Below, piece by piece: positions 21,131-33,403 of a stretch of 64,000 bases of DNA. Made by a program: the position numbers and the translations under genes. Every line of letters begins with the position of its first letter. Position 1 is the stretch's first letter. The notes below the pieces were generated by a model, which saw only the letters and a program-made list of their open reading frames with translations, made no database searches and was not told the DNA's origin. The stretch is from Triatoma infestans (taxonomy: Eukaryota > Arthropoda > Insecta > Hemiptera > Reduviidae), in assembly GCA_011037195.1 (NCBI GenBank), contig JAAEAF010014504.1, positions 1 through 64,000 on the forward strand. The letters are read 5' to 3'.

Positions 21131-22079
21131 ATTTTTTCTTGATTTTGAACCCACACAATCACAATTTTAAATATAAATTGTTATCGTACTTTATCTAATG
21201 CTAGAATTTTCGGTGAATCTGTCTTGATCATTATACTTCCGTTTTTAGCATTGAAAAAAATTAACGTTGATGTTTTTTAAGCAACAAAATGCTTTTTTAA
21301 AGTAAAAGGAAAACAAAAAAGAAATCTTTAACAAATATCTAATGTTTCCAAAAGAGTTGTCAAAAAGAGTGAGAGAGAGATGGAGAAACAAAACCAAGTT
21401 TAATTATTTCAGCATACATCCTTTTCCGTAGTGAACAAAAAAAAAAATAAAAAGTTAAAAAGCGGTACAAAACTTACTTTCATTGTGCTACTGACCCGCA
21501 TACCGTACTAATCAAAATGTAAGCTTTTATCCAAACGGTCCATCAAGAACTATATCATTTAGTTTTGGTAAGAAGATTTTCTTTTTATAGATTTAGAAAA
21601 TTATTCCCCATTATAAATCATTTAACAAAGGCTATATAAATTTATGGACAAAAGCTTCTTTTTTTTTGGCAAATTATTAGTTTAGTTGTTTTGTATGATA
21701 GGCTTGTTTAAACTATTGTTATTTGTTTTTGTTTTTTTTTCTTTTTAATTTTTTTTTTTTTTGAGAAAGTATTTCGTAAACGCATAATCAAACAATAATT
21801 GTTTATTATTATTGTTGTTTATGTACGTACATAGTATTAAGGAAATGGTTTTAAAAAATATATACATATTATATATTTATCGAATAATTTTAAATTGGTT
21901 ATAGAGAAAACAATCTTTTAACCTGTCACGTCCTCAACAATAACTTTTTTTTTTCCTCCATGATTCTGTTATTACATGGCTAGTTTATGGCAGTTGGAGG
22001 CTGCGCTCCTATCGCCAGTAGCAGCTTGCTATTTCTTTCCTAGACTTTTAGTTCACTAAATTAATAATAATAAAAAAAA
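21131..22079. other. no recognised feature (AT-rich)
   Basis: Long T tracts near 21715-21765. A gagagagagatgg purine tract lies near 21370. No gene. Confidence 0.5.
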
Positions 22080-22330
22080 AAAAACAGTGTCAAACAGTCA
22101 CACGACTTTTAGGAGTACATGTGCCAAACCTAACAAACCTAGGCTAGATTACATTGTAGTCGAGAAGAAAGCGCCAAAAAAAAGCACAGAACAAATTCCA
22201 TATAAAAATTTGAAATTTAACGGCCACAAATTCCCGTACAACTCTCCTAAAATAAATGGTTTTGTTTTTCGGAAAAATATTTCAAATAAAAGTGATTGGT
22301 TTATACATATATCTGTTTGTTGAAGTTAGC
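22080..22330 (+). repeat. HM-related relic
   Basis: 5' end gtgtcaaacagtcacacgac plus a module with atttcaaataaaagtgattg. It shares the attacattgtagtcgagaag word with other HM relics. The ORF across it is a repeat shadow. Confidence 0.5.
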
Positions 22331-22446
22331 AGTCAACAGATTAAATGAAATCATTTTTAGTCATTTGAAAGTAATCAATCACTGCTGCTATGCTATCAAT
22401 ATCAATTGTAAAAATATTTTTATTAATATTACAGAATTTTTTTTTT

Positions 22447-22577
22447 AAGTTAAGGTGCGTCAACATAGAGGCCCCTAGGAAGAAAAAAAATCTAAGGGTA
22501 GCACAGCAGGACTCGAACCCGGGTCCTCCGCGTGGGAGTCCAGTACACTAACCACTTAGCTATTCCCTTCCCTAAAA
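22447..22577 (-). repeat. SINE-1 copy, internally deleted
   Basis: Tail (aaggtgcgtcaacat) joins directly to cctctaggagcc-type body sequence. About 90 bp including the body hairpin is missing. Box A and box B are intact. Confidence 0.75.
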
Positions 22578-22740
22578 GAAAATATAAATATACATATATT
22601 ACTTGTTTTAATATTTTCAATACTCATAATAAAGTACTAACAGAAAACATTGTATAATGTTAAACTGACCAGTCTGAATATAACCTTACTTTTTTAATAG
22701 AAAAAAAAACAACAATGTAATTATTATTATTATTTTTTTA

Positions 22741-22960
22741 TTTAAGGCGCTTCAACATCAATGGTCATTAGCGCCCGGAGCCTTCTCAGTGCACGTCGGC
22801 CTCCGGGCTGTATTCTCTCGCTACAGACAACTCTGTTCATCATCGAACAGTGAGCTATAGAGGCTCCTAGCAAGAAAAAATCTAAGGGTAGCACGCTGGA
22901 TTCGAACCCGGGACCTCCGCGTGGGAATCCAACGCGCTAACCACTTAGCTAATCCCTCCC
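22741..22960 (-). repeat. SINE-1 copy with target-site duplication
   Basis: Full-length copy flanked by caatgtaatt on both sides (22713-22722 and 22961-22970), as expected for target-primed insertion. The body hairpin is ctgttc / gaacag where other copies have ctgtcc / ggacag, a paired change. Confidence 0.9.
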
Positions 22961-23099
22961 CAATGTAATTGTTAACTAATTTATCTAAACATATTTTTAC
23001 CTCCAAAAATGGTTGCTATCTTTTTAAAACAAATAATTAATTTTTTAACACAAAATTAAAAGTGATTAATAAATTTGATAGAAATGTCTATCAATTTTA

Positions 23100-23420
23100 T
23101 TTGAAACAATATTCTTGTGAAAATTGATTATTTTTGCGGGGGGTTCTTGGGGGAGGGGGAAGAGGAGCAGTGACGTTAAAACTTTCCTATAAAGTACCAC
23201 TTCAATATAATAATTGGTACTTCTATAATATTAATATATAGATTAGAAACATTGCTAGAATTCGATAGAAACGATTTCCTTTAAACTTGAAATACTAGGC
23301 GCATAAAAATTTCAGGGCGTTAATGTGCAAATATTATTTGCTTTGTGTGTAATGTTGGCGCTGTCTGTTGGACAATAATGTAATCACAATTTCTTCTACC
23401 TGTCTGTGTTGGTATTTATC
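23100..23420 (-). repeat. HM-related relic
   Basis: Minus-strand series: gattatttttgcgggggg, aactttcctataaagtacca, atttcctttaaacttgaaat, and a gcgctgtctgttggacaat word shared with 30390, 31760 and 52670. Confidence 0.5.
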
Positions 23421-23694
23421 GCCCAAATTTATTTACATTTAATATTAATTTTTTTTTTTTTTGAATGAAAAGAGTATTTATTACTGATATACATATATAC
23501 AAAATATACAATATTTACAAAGAGACAGCTTACTAGCTTTCTTCTCCAACTTATTTATTTACAGCAACTTTACAATGTCTTTTAAAAATCAGGGAAAAAT
23601 TATAAAAAACCCTACATTTAATATTAGGGACAAGTGAGGCAGATTTGAAGTTTAATGAAAATTTATCATTTTATATATAACTGTAATTAATGAG

Positions 23695-23752
23695 GCGTAA
23701 GAGGAAGTCGTGTGAATGTTGTCACACCTGATTTTTTTTTTTTTTTTTTTTA
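23695..23752 (-). repeat. HM 5' end
   Basis: aggaagtcgtgtgaatgttg then tcacacctga and a poly-T run: an inverted HM 5' terminus with its A-rich flank. Confidence 0.6.
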
Positions 23753-26700
23753 GAGATTAAATGAGTGGAAAATTAAGTATATACCGAATTGAATGTATAA
23801 CATTCGTCAGAAACGAAAATTAATTAAGTTATTGATTGATGGAGGATGAAATATGACCAATAAGAAGACGCTAAGTTTTGTGTTTACTTTATTAACATTA
23901 TCCTGTTAACAATAGAATCAGAGTTTAATAAATAAACTGCTTCCTCGGTAATTGTTAATTACATTGTATTTCCCGGCTACCATAGTAACTATTTCATTCT
24001 ACACATTTAGATCTTTTGTTTTCTATTTATAATTTAACAAAATTTTCCCAAGATCTTTCATTTCACTTTTGTTAAACAATTTTTATCATCTTCTTTTTTT
24101 TCCGTTTATAGTTTCAAGGTTAAATAATCATCATAACACACGTACAATAGGAAAAAAACCTTGAATGATAACAACTGTTTCAGGCTATAAAATAGGTTAT
24201 AATATTTTTTTTCTTTTAACACTTAGTTTTCTGTCAGTTTACTCATTTATTATGCCACTGTAATCAATAATTATTTACAAGATGTAATTTTTTTAATGAC
24301 TGTTCGATATCGTGGAATTTTTGTATGTCAGTCATTCTCCTTTACTAAATGACTGTCAAAATTCTTTTTTTTTTTTTATTTTTTTTATAATCTAGTTTCT
24401 TCAACATCTTATTGATGTGTGAGAGCAAGGTTAAAAAAAAACTTGAGATTTGTTTTGAATAACCTAACGGTTTCTATATCAGTTCTAGATTTTATTTATT
24501 CTCATAAAAATATATATTTATAAAATCCTATTTTATAATGCGTCATCCTACCATTCAAAATTCAAGACAAATGAACAATATTCTGTTTTCCTCATAACGT
24601 AACATTTTTTCCTTCCCTCAATATAAATAAGAAGACATATTATTACTAGCTCGCAAATTTTTGACATTTAAGCATTGAATATTCGCTGGATGTTTTTAAC
24701 GGTACAGTGATGAACATGAAGTTTGATTTACCATACTGAATTGTGTGAAAATTGTTTTCTTATTTTATGTTTGTATGCTCTGTGTGTGTGTGTGTGTGTG
24801 AACACAGAACTTGCAAACCAAATATTGTATATAAAAAACACCAGGATGTCTAGTTCGAAATATCAGGCAATATTCGGGAACCGAAAGTGCTATACTTCTT
24901 ATGTTTCTGTTTTGCGCAATTTACTAAAAAAGAAAATCTCTTTATTTTCTTTGAATTGTTCTTGCTTATTTTGTATACTTTTTTTTTTTCATGGAGAGGA
25001 GATTCATGGCACTAAGCTGCTTTCCTCTACAATGTTTTGGTTGCTTCCGCACCAAACTGTAACATATTTATTCAGCTCAAGATTTCTTTGTCTACTTGTA
25101 GTGGATGTTTTGTGGGATTGGACAGGAGAGAAAATTTTAAGTTTGATTTACTGATCTAAGGAGAAGTATACGGGCTTTGGAAGGAGATTTTAAAGTGAGT
25201 TAGGGGCTAGTCCAGCCAGAGCTAGCCTTAAAAAGAATGGCTGACCGCCAATTCATTCTCATTCAAACAACCATCAACGTTCAACGACCATCGTTCTCAC
25301 ACCGTCACTCTGCCAGTCAATCTGTCACTCTCTTTTCCCACTATCATACTCTTATTGTAAAATGATACAATGTAAAATCCTTGGTGCTTAATATTCTCCA
25401 TGAAATATAAACAGTGAACAATAAGTCTTCATTCACTCCTAAGTTTCAATAACTTCACTCAACCTAAGTTTTCTCTTCTATCCAGCCTCCCCAAAGCATA
25501 TACTGCAATGCTCGTTATGGGTTCTTTTAAGAAAAAACTAGACTTATTCATCGTTAGCTATCCGAATCTCAGCGTATAAACATTGTCATCTTTCGTGTTT
25601 GACATTAAGAAATCCTCCAGTTACAAATGTTTCTCCCTAAAAGGGACAATTTGCTTCTCTTCCTCTATCTCAAGTGCAAGATACTTTGAGTTCTATATGG
25701 GCCACAATAATACTCTTCTGAGCGTCTTCCTTCATCGTTTGCGCCCATCTCAATTGGTTAACCCCCCCATTATTAAGTGAGTCTCAAAATAGGCGGCATT
25801 TACGCCTAAAATGGTATTCTTCAGTGAGATGTACAAATCTGGTGGTAACATTCACAATAATTAACACATTGTGCACACTTTGTTGCCGAAGTAATTCTCT
25901 ACTTTGACTGGAAGGAAACAGTGGAGACCACTCATCCACAGCCCTCACTGTCCACATTAATTGAACTCTGCTAGTCAATCAGGTGGCTAGCTTTTCACTT
26001 CCTTCAGATACAACACCGGCTGATACGAGGATGAGACGTATGCTTAGGAATACTGTTTATCTGTTACATTACCATCCATTATCGTAAAAGCAATTTATAA
26101 AATATAGAAATTTCCCCTCTAATTATATATTTTTTTCGTTATTTTATTGTAGTCGCGCACATACATACCTACTACATATGTGTATAATACACTATTATTA
26201 ATATTACGCAATATCAAAAGAAATAAAAAATCATTTCCACGCATGATAATTTTTTTACTTTTTTTTACTTAATATCACTTTGTACTGTTGAAGGAACATC
26301 AACAATTCAAGTTTGACGACGTCTTTCCTCACAAGTGTGTTGTATATAATATTTTATTGAATGTAATACTTTCTCTTGGTTTATAACAACGTGATTTCTT
26401 TATGATACGATTGGTCACATCTTTTCTTGCCTTGTTGTTTTGTAGTTACGTCAGTCCTTTTACCAATAATAATTGGTGTAGAAAAGGATAGTTTATTAGA
26501 ACTTAATGTTAGATAGAAGGGAACTCAATAAATTAATATTCTTTTTTTATTTTTTTTTATTTTTTTTTATAGTTAGCACGTACTGGTTAATTGTATGGTG
26601 AAGTGTTAAGTATGATGTAACTAACTCAAAATCCTGACATGGTTTTCTTTAAGCGCTGAACTTTTATTTAACAGTCATGTAGTACTTGTAATTTCAACAT

Positions 26701-26839
26701 AGTTACATTAATGTTTTATGGAAATATTAATTAATTTTTTTTCTGCGTGCTGATTAATTTATTGCTTTTCTTCTAAAAAATGGAGGCACTCCGTACTATA
26801 TTCTTTTATTGCAATTTTATATTTACCAATCAATCAGGG
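23753..26839. other. long stretch with no recognised gene
   Basis: AT-rich, with a (TG)9-like tract at about 24780-24800. A 143-codon ORF at 24723-25154 spans that microsatellite and has no domain. The 25158-25980 part is less AT-rich and may be an old element, but neither strand gives a recognisable protein. Confidence 0.4.
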
Positions 26840-27000
26840 TGCTTGATAAATAGTAGGATTTTGCTCTATACAAATCTATGTTATTAAACTGCTTATCAAG
26901 TTATCGTTATAATAGGCGAACGCCAAAAACCAGACGGTCAGTGACAAAAAAATGAAATAGGTTACTATGAAAAATATCTCTGATGCTTTCCAACCAACCA
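26840..27000 (+). repeat. HHR-1 unit, degraded
   Basis: Recognisable words: ttttgctctatacaaatcta, ggcgaacgcc, the cggtcagtgacaaaaa end and ctctgatgctttccaacc. The catalytic CTGATGA box is mutated beyond use. Confidence 0.55.
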
Positions 27001-27059
27001 CAACAACAGAATAAAAATTTTATGGTTAAAGCTTTTAATTACTTTCCCCTACTCTAGGT

Positions 27060-27258
27060 CAAAGTTTCGAAAGTAAGTTTCCACCGGAAATATAAGTTTT
27101 GAAAAAATGTTTTTAACGAATTTACGGTTGGTTTTTGTGAACAAAATATCTCAAAAACGAAAAATCGTATTAGGTTTAAACTCGGTATTCCATTTCGGTA
27201 TTGTCACCACATTAGACCAACGAAGGTTTCGGGCAAATTCCATCAACCGCTTAAATTT

Positions 27259-27292
<34 letters not shown>

Positions 27293-27445
27293 TTTTTCGC
27301 TCCAAACACACAGATACAGATCAATTTCTAAAAAACACTGGCGGACTCAGGGGACCCATGACCGGTCATTTCCGGTGAAAATTCAATATCGAAAATTTGG
27401 CACTACTACAATACTTCCACTTACTAATAACAGTAAGAGAAAGTA
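27060..27445. repeat. two HM 3' ends in inverted orientation
   Basis: 27060-27245 reads as a minus-strand HM end (ccaccggaaatataagtttt, ctcaaaaacgaaaaatcg). After a poly-T run of about 30, 27296-27445 reads as a plus-strand HM end (atttccggtgaaaattcaat, agtaagagaaagtaaaaag). Confidence 0.6.
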
Positions 27446-27499
27446 AAAAGAAGTTTTTAGTGGTCTGGATGTGTGTACTTAATATTTCGTTAAAGTGCT

Positions 27500-28006
27500 G
27501 CTACCACGAGACCTGGGAAATAAGCCTTTCGTAGAAATCGTTCAACCGGAAGTGCCACTTTACTGAGTGCTTTTTTTTTTTTTTCAGTTTTTTTGTGATT
27601 TTCTCGAAAACAGCACCAATGATTTTCTTTAAACTTAATATATCAACTACACAACATACAAAGAGCTAAAAACTTTTATTTGAAACATTTCTTCCGGGCT
27701 TATTTGAAATTCATTTAAGGGTACTTATGGCTGTTGGGGAGGGGTTATGTTTTCCTCTAAAGCGCTATCACATAGTTGATTTTACAATTCAACCATCTAA
27801 ACAAAATTGTAATTAGAAATAAATAGATTGCTAAAATTCCGAGTTTTAAGAAAATTAGTAAACTGGAAGTACGTTTTTACTGAACAGTTTTTTTCCGTTT
27901 CCGCGTTTTCCTTCATAAAAATACCGACGAATTTCATTAAATTTGGTATAGTAACTATAAAATTTATCAATTACACAGAGAAAGTTGTGTGAGTTTTCAC
28001 ACCAGA
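27500..28006 (-). repeat. HM repeat, two modules and 5' end
   Basis: Minus-strand modules at ccggaagtgccactttactg and ggaagtacgtttttactgaa, then the 5' hairpin gttgtgtgagttttcacacc. The 3' end is missing. Confidence 0.75.
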
Positions 28007-28009
28007 TTT

Positions 28010-28999
28010 TTTTATTATTATTATTATTATTATTTTTTTTTTTTTAAAAATAGTTTTGAAGAGATTCACTTGAAAAATGTCAGTGAAGTACATATAAATT
28101 GCGTTTTGCGTGATTCATCATTTTCAGCGATAAATCTGGTAAAAAAAAAAAAAAATTTATAATATAATAAAAATAAAAAAAATCAGGGAAAGCCCAGTTT
28201 TGTAACAAAAGAAATAAAGAAATAAAAATTGTGGATTTTCCGAATATTTCTTCCCATTGTTTCGACGTGATTGTGGTTATGTTTAACGGACTAACCGACA
28301 TACAGAAATATGACTGGCAAAATATGTTATATATATTTTATTTTATTTTTTTAAGGTCTTTATTTACTTTTTCTGTAGATTTTATTTTAAATATAAGCAA
28401 TAGTAAAGAGTCTTTATTTGTTTATTATTTTTCAGGGACTGATAATACGTAGTTTCTCGGATAACACCGCTCTCGTTGATAAATTCAAGGTTAGAATTAG
28501 TAATTAGTATAATATATTTGTTTATATGAATTTATTTATTCTTTAATTTTATTTTCATCACTAGTATGATGAAAAAATGAATTCAATCTAAGCAAAACTA
28601 ATAATCTTATAAATACAATGTTTAAAAAAGTAAATCAACAACAAAAGATATGTATGTTTCAGGGCAATAACATTTTTCCATACATATTCCTCATCTAAAA
28701 CTTCCGGAAACAGTACCAGATATAAATCGAATTGACTTCCTGTGGCTATTGTAAACCGTTACATCTACTTTATTATCCATAAAAACTGTTTCAATACAAA
28801 TAGTTATAACAATATTTACAAACATTAACGTGGACTTTTTATTATTGGTTAAAAATATCGTGTGAATCTTTCACACGGCTTTATCTTATTAAAATTTCTA
28901 AAACGCCAATTGATACAAAAAATTTCTTAGAATTTGGAAATTTCTTACAGAAAGATTTAGTTGACGTTGCAAAAAGTGTATGTGTTGAAGAAACTAATT
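28010..28999. other. no gene; HM hairpin relic inside
   Basis: AT-rich. A lone cgtgtgaatctttcacacgg hairpin (28859-28878) is the remnant of an HM 5' end. Confidence 0.45.
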
Positions 29000-29065
29000 T
29001 TACATTTTCTCTTAGAAGGAAGAAGCATCGTGATCGTGTCAAATTTTGGAAATTCGGTGTTGGCA
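29000..29065 (-). repeat. HM 3' end, cut by LINE-A
   Basis: tctcttagaaggaagaagca then tcgtgatcgtgtcaaatttt is an HM end. It stops where the LINE-A (AAT)-type tail starts. Confidence 0.55.
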
Positions 29066-29995
29066 GGAAATATTATTTATTATTTGTCTGTGGGGAGGGA
29101 CCAGACTCTACGCTATCCTAAGCCTCATTGGGGCCATATAGCACCCCCCCTCCAAAAAAAAACAACAAACCGGGTATAGAACGAATATCCCCAGACCTGG
29201 GTCTAATCCATCTAAGATTCATTGCAATCCGAACAAATCGGACAATAACCTGTTCCGACCAAAAGATCCAGAATCTAATTTCCTCACAACCCAAGCAATC
29301 TATCCATAAGATGGATGGGTGTTTCCTCCTCTGTCTCACAGACTCTATAAAATGAATCCGGCAGCAGCCCCATTATGTAGAGATGTCTCCTTAAACTACA
29401 TATCCAGTAAGGGATCCAAGAGCGTTCTATGAAAGTCAGAGCAACAGCTCCCGATGAACATCTTGGAGTGCCGACAACCAACTGTGCTCATCCATAAGGA
29501 TGAATACAGTGAAGCTGTCTATGACTGGAAGCCTGACAGACATGTGCCAAACAAGCTAACAGCCGGCACCGGACCAATGAAAGTGAGAGAGGCGCCTAAT
29601 TTGGGAAACCTATCCACCTCCTCATTCCCAAAAAATTCAATGACCTTGTATCCAGACTAAAAGCTCATACTTCAAAGAAGAAAACTAGTTCACTTTTTTT
29701 TTTTTAGAGCATTTTAGCACCAACCTGGAAGTGAAGACATATGAACTCAGCGCCTTCAGCGCAGCCTGGCTGTTCGAGCAGATACAAACACTTTTTAAGT
29801 TAGTGTTATATGTACCCTCTCTCATCCAAGATACAACAAAGAATAGCATAAATCTCAGTCTGGAAAACTATGGTCCATTCACCAAGAGATACTGCCAAAT
29901 GATCTCCAATTTCAAAATAGACCTACCATCCATTCTGGAACCGTCCGTGTAACACCGGAGGTAATTATCAGGCATCACACCAGACGGACCCAATT
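29066..29995 (-). pseudogene. LINE-A copy 2: RNase H and zinc-knuckle tail
   Basis: Inverted copy of 20040-21066, with the same order from the 3' UTR (tgtctgtggggaggg) through the knuckle (RVCETEEETPIHLM) to the RNase H start, where gtccgtgtaacaccgg corresponds to CYTDG. Several frameshifts. It lacks the RT region, as expected for 5' truncation. Confidence 0.82.
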
Positions 29996-30009
29996 TGGGT
30001 CACACACAT

Positions 30010-30440
30010 AAACAATTATCAGTTTTATCGGGAACATTTTCGTGGGTAATTGATTTTTTTGGAGGGATGTATGGGAGGGCGAAATTAGCGCATACCATTC
30101 CTCTATAGTCTACAAAGTATTACTCCAAGGTGATGTAAGGTTCTGCCATCTATATTCTATATATTATTATTATTATATATTAGAAACTTTGTTAGAATTC
30201 CAAATTTGAAGAAAATCAGTTAAACGGTTGTGCGACTTTACAGAATAGATTTTTGAGTTTTGGGGGGGGGGGGGAGATTTCCTTTAGACTTTAGAATGGT
30301 AAGTGCACAGATATAAACCAGTCACTTTTAATTTTTCCTTCTGAAAAATTATTGTTGATAGTTCTGTGGAATTTGTGCGCATTTCAAATATATTGGCGTG
30401 TTGTCTTCTGGACTACAATGTAATCATCATTAACTGCAGA
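30010..30440 (-). repeat. HM-related relic
   Basis: Minus-strand module words: ggtaattgatttttttggag, aatttgaagaaaatcagtta, gttgtgcgactttacagaat, and cttctggactacaatgtaat. It includes a G13-like run near 30260. Confidence 0.55.
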
Positions 30441-30506
30441 ATACATACATGTATACCTACATTTCTATATTAATAAAATTTCAAATTTAAAGAAAATTGC
30501 CAATTT

Positions 30507-30515
30507 TATAAGCTT

Positions 30516-30551
<36 letters not shown>

Positions 30552-30785
30552 TATTGTTATTATTGTCACCGGGAAGGGACTAAGCCCTATGCTATACAAA
30601 GCCTCTCTGAGCCCATATAGTTACCCCAAAGATCGGAGCCTTATCAATGCAATGTCGGTCTCCCGACAACGGACAACACTGCCCTATCACCGGACCGTGA
30701 GCTGTAAGAGGCTTCTAGGAAGAGAATAATTCAAGACCAACACTGCTGGACTCGAACCCGGGTCCACTCAGCTAATCCCATCCCT
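30507..30785 (-). repeat. SINE-1 copy carrying a LINE-A-like 3' tail
   Basis: From the minus strand: truncated SINE-1 (box B ggttcgagtcc-type, body, ending near 30616), continued by ggggtaactatatgggctca and the catagggcttagtcc segment, which is the LINE-A 3' UTR (compare 29096-29150), then an (AAT)n of about 45 bp. Box A is partly lost. Confidence 0.7.
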
Positions 30786-30794
30786 TATAACTGT

Positions 30795-30955
30795 GTTAAT
30801 TGGAGTTAAAGCCTTGTGTGAGTGTTTCATACCAGATATTTTTTAGTTCTAGTGACTAACATTCTCTTATTAATAAGATTTTTTATAAGAGGCCTCGAAC
30901 AAGGATCCTCCATCAGTCCACAATCATAAAGCAAGTGCGCTGAAGTCTTGGGTAT
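30795..30955 (-). repeat. HM 5' end and a weak tRNA-like segment
   Basis: 30795-30845 is an HM 5' hairpin (cttgtgtgagtgtttcatac). 30890-30955 read backwards has a tRNA box B-like ccttgttcgaggcc. The latter is weak and single-copy here. Confidence 0.4.
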
Positions 30956-30980
30956 AACAAAAAAAGAAGATGGTATAGGA

Positions 30981-31180
30981 GGGCAGGGAATAGCTAAGTG
31001 GTTAGCGTACTGGACTCCCAGCAGTGTTGGTCTTAGATTTTTTTTCTAGGAGCCTCTACAGCTCACTGTCCGGTGATGGATAGTGTTGTCTGTAACGAGA
31101 GAGCACTGTTCGGAGGCCGACAGTGCACTGAGAAGGCTCCGGGCGCCAATGACCATAGACGTTGTCACGCCTTAAATTAA
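30981..31180 (+). repeat. SINE-1 copy lacking box B
   Basis: Head gggaatagctaagtggttag continues to tggactccca, then jumps to gcagtgttggtc, so box B is deleted. The body hairpin cactgtcc-ggtgat-ggatagtg pairs with one G-U. The tail ccttaaatt leads to an A-run. Confidence 0.85.
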
Positions 31181-31784
31181 AAAAAAAAGAAAGGGGGCAT
31201 ACGTTCGGTATAGGGTAAAATAAAAGAGGATACATTGGAAAAGCTGAAAAAACATGCATTATTGTACGATATTCAAAAAGTATTTAATTCAAGCTGTAAT
31301 ACACTATAGATAGATACAACATTTATTTACCAAATATATATACAGATTATTTGGAAGTTCAAATGTATAAATATATTACACCCTTCCTATAGCTAACATT
31401 AGATATAATACATACATTTACTAGTTGGGGAAAAAAGTTGTTTAAAACCCCATGACATTATAATACATTATAAAAAAGTATTTGTTCATACGGTTTAGGC
31501 CCTATTTGTCATACAATATAGGAATAAATAAACTTACATATAGTTATGCAGTTACGAACCATTATAATAATCTGATTAGATTCTAATTTAAAGAGAGCAA
31601 ATATTTTATTAATTTCAATTAAACTTATACTTTTTGTAGTTGAAACCAACTTGATTCTTTAACCCATTTACTTCTTATAAATCATATTACTTAAATAAAT
31701 TTCCATCTGTCTCAGTTTAATGAAAAGTTTCCATGGTTTGGTTCATTTTGTTATTGACGCTCTTTTCTGGACCATAATTTAATC
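31181..31784. other. no recognised feature
   Basis: AT-rich. The cttttctggaccataattta word near 31765 belongs to the HM-related group. Confidence 0.45.
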
Positions 31785-32170
31785 ACTTAGAAGGATGGGA
31801 GCTAGGATTGAATTGGGGTTAGGATAAGTGATATTTTAGGATTGGGTCTAGGTTAGGATAGGATATGGGATAGAGTAGGATAGGAGAGGGGTGACGATAG
31901 GGGATACCATAGGATCGGGAATAGGATAGGATAGGAGATAAAACAGGCTAGGGGAAAGGATAGGATAGGGGCTAGTTTAGTATATGGGAAAGGACAGGAA
32001 AGGCGATAGATTAGGGGGAAGGAAAAGAAAGGTGATAGGTTAGGGGGTAGGATACGGTAGGGAATAGGATTGGTTAGTGGATAGGATAGGTTAGGGGGTA
32101 GAATAGGGTAGGGGATAGGCTAAAATAGGGATAGGATAGGAGTTAGAAGAGGATAGGGGATAGGATCTGC
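31785..32170. repeat. degenerate (TAGGA)n G-rich simple repeat
   Basis: About 385 bp made mostly of taggata, taggggata and ttaggg-like steps on the plus strand, with almost no C. Too imperfect to be a recent microsatellite expansion. The motif is near to, but not the same as, the TTAGG telomere repeat of many insects. Confidence 0.8.
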
Positions 32171-33049
32171 CTGGGTAGATTACTTGTCCCACTACTATCT
32201 CTATATCTATGTCAGGACAAATGAATAAAATTTGATGTTCATTGAAAATAATTGTATATTATTATTTTAATTGTTCTGGATGTACAAAAATAATTTAACA
32301 ACATGTTGACCTTATTAGCAAAACTAGGAGCAAAAAACATATTACCTCGCTTTTCAAAGAATACTTGAACAAACAGAGGTGCAAGTTTCTATCACATATA
32401 TTGTTTAGCATCTTCATTTTGAATGCTCTCAGATTGATATTTATAAATGCAGTATCACTGTCAACAGCTAATAACTAAATTCTCTTAGTCAACGATCAGA
32501 CCAGATCGCAGCATTGCGTTAAAATTAAATAACTAAAAATAATATTTACCAACAAAAACATATTTATTACTACATATAATGTTTACTTAATTCTTTAACA
32601 TAATACAGAAAAGTTCAATCTAATTGAATTATGATTTAGACACGATTTTTGATGAACGTGTCTATAGAAAATAATATATTGGTATAATTTCATGAACAAA
32701 TAGTGTACAATATAATTTTCTTCAATGTAATTGGTTCATGGATATTATATAAAATTATAATATAATGGTAGTTTAAATTATGGGTTCAATTACCTTGAAT
32801 TTGTTATTATATCACGGAAATGATTTATTTATCAATTTTCTATTTGGAAATGTATTGAGTGAAAAGTAATTAACAATTAATCATATTAAAATTTAATTTG
32901 GTTTAATGAGTTATTAGTTTTTTTTAATTAAATAATTCATTTCTCATTTTATGATGAAAGTAATGTATGGCTTTAGATTTTGAAATATTAATTGAAGCGT
33001 TTCTCTAGAAAGTAGAACTTCTATCACAATGTATATACCATTTCTGAGT
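32171..33049. other. no recognised feature (very AT-rich)
   Basis: Nothing coding and no repeat that I could match elsewhere in the window. Confidence 0.5.
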
Positions 33050-33383
33050 CAGAAAAAAATGGTTTCTAGAAATTGAATGGTCTGTGTGTGTGTGTGTGTA
33101 TGGTCAGTAAAACTCAATTACAAAAAAATCGCAAAAAGTTCAAACTTGATATTTTGTTTATGCACTGTACGAGGGGACCTGCTAATAAGGTTTTGGTCAA
33201 GAGGGGTCAACTGGAATTGACCCATTTTTATGAATGAATTTTGTTTACATTTTTGCGATTTACTCGAAAACGGTTCACAATTACACATACAAAGAAATAC
33301 AACTTTTATGTGTAACATTTCTCCGTGAAAATTCATTTAAAGTTGGTTTTGGAAGGGGGGGGGGTTGGGATTATAATTTTCAA
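33050..33383 (-). repeat. HM repeat fragment, head to head with the next copy
   Basis: Minus-strand HM: a short (GT)n tract (33082-33099), cgcaaaaagttcaaacttga and caacttttatgtgtaacatt, ending in a G9 run. It directly abuts a forward HM copy. Confidence 0.65.
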
Positions 33384-33403
33384 AACAAAAAAAAAAAAAA
33401 AAA

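Noticed and set aside
22900..22960. SINE-1 heads as tRNA genes (all copies)
   Set aside because: Each head is followed by the same non-tRNA body and tail, and there are no proper acceptor stems.
24723..25154. 143-codon ORF, the second longest in the window
   Set aside because: It spans a (TG)n microsatellite, is rich in Leu/Phe/Cys from T-rich DNA, and has no recognisable domain.
25784..25978. 64-codon ORF on the minus strand in a less AT-rich patch
   Set aside because: No recognisable domain and no repeat partner in the window. It could be an old element but cannot be supported.
31785..32170. True telomeric repeat
   Set aside because: The dominant step is TAGGA/GGATA rather than TTAGG and the block is interstitial and degenerate.
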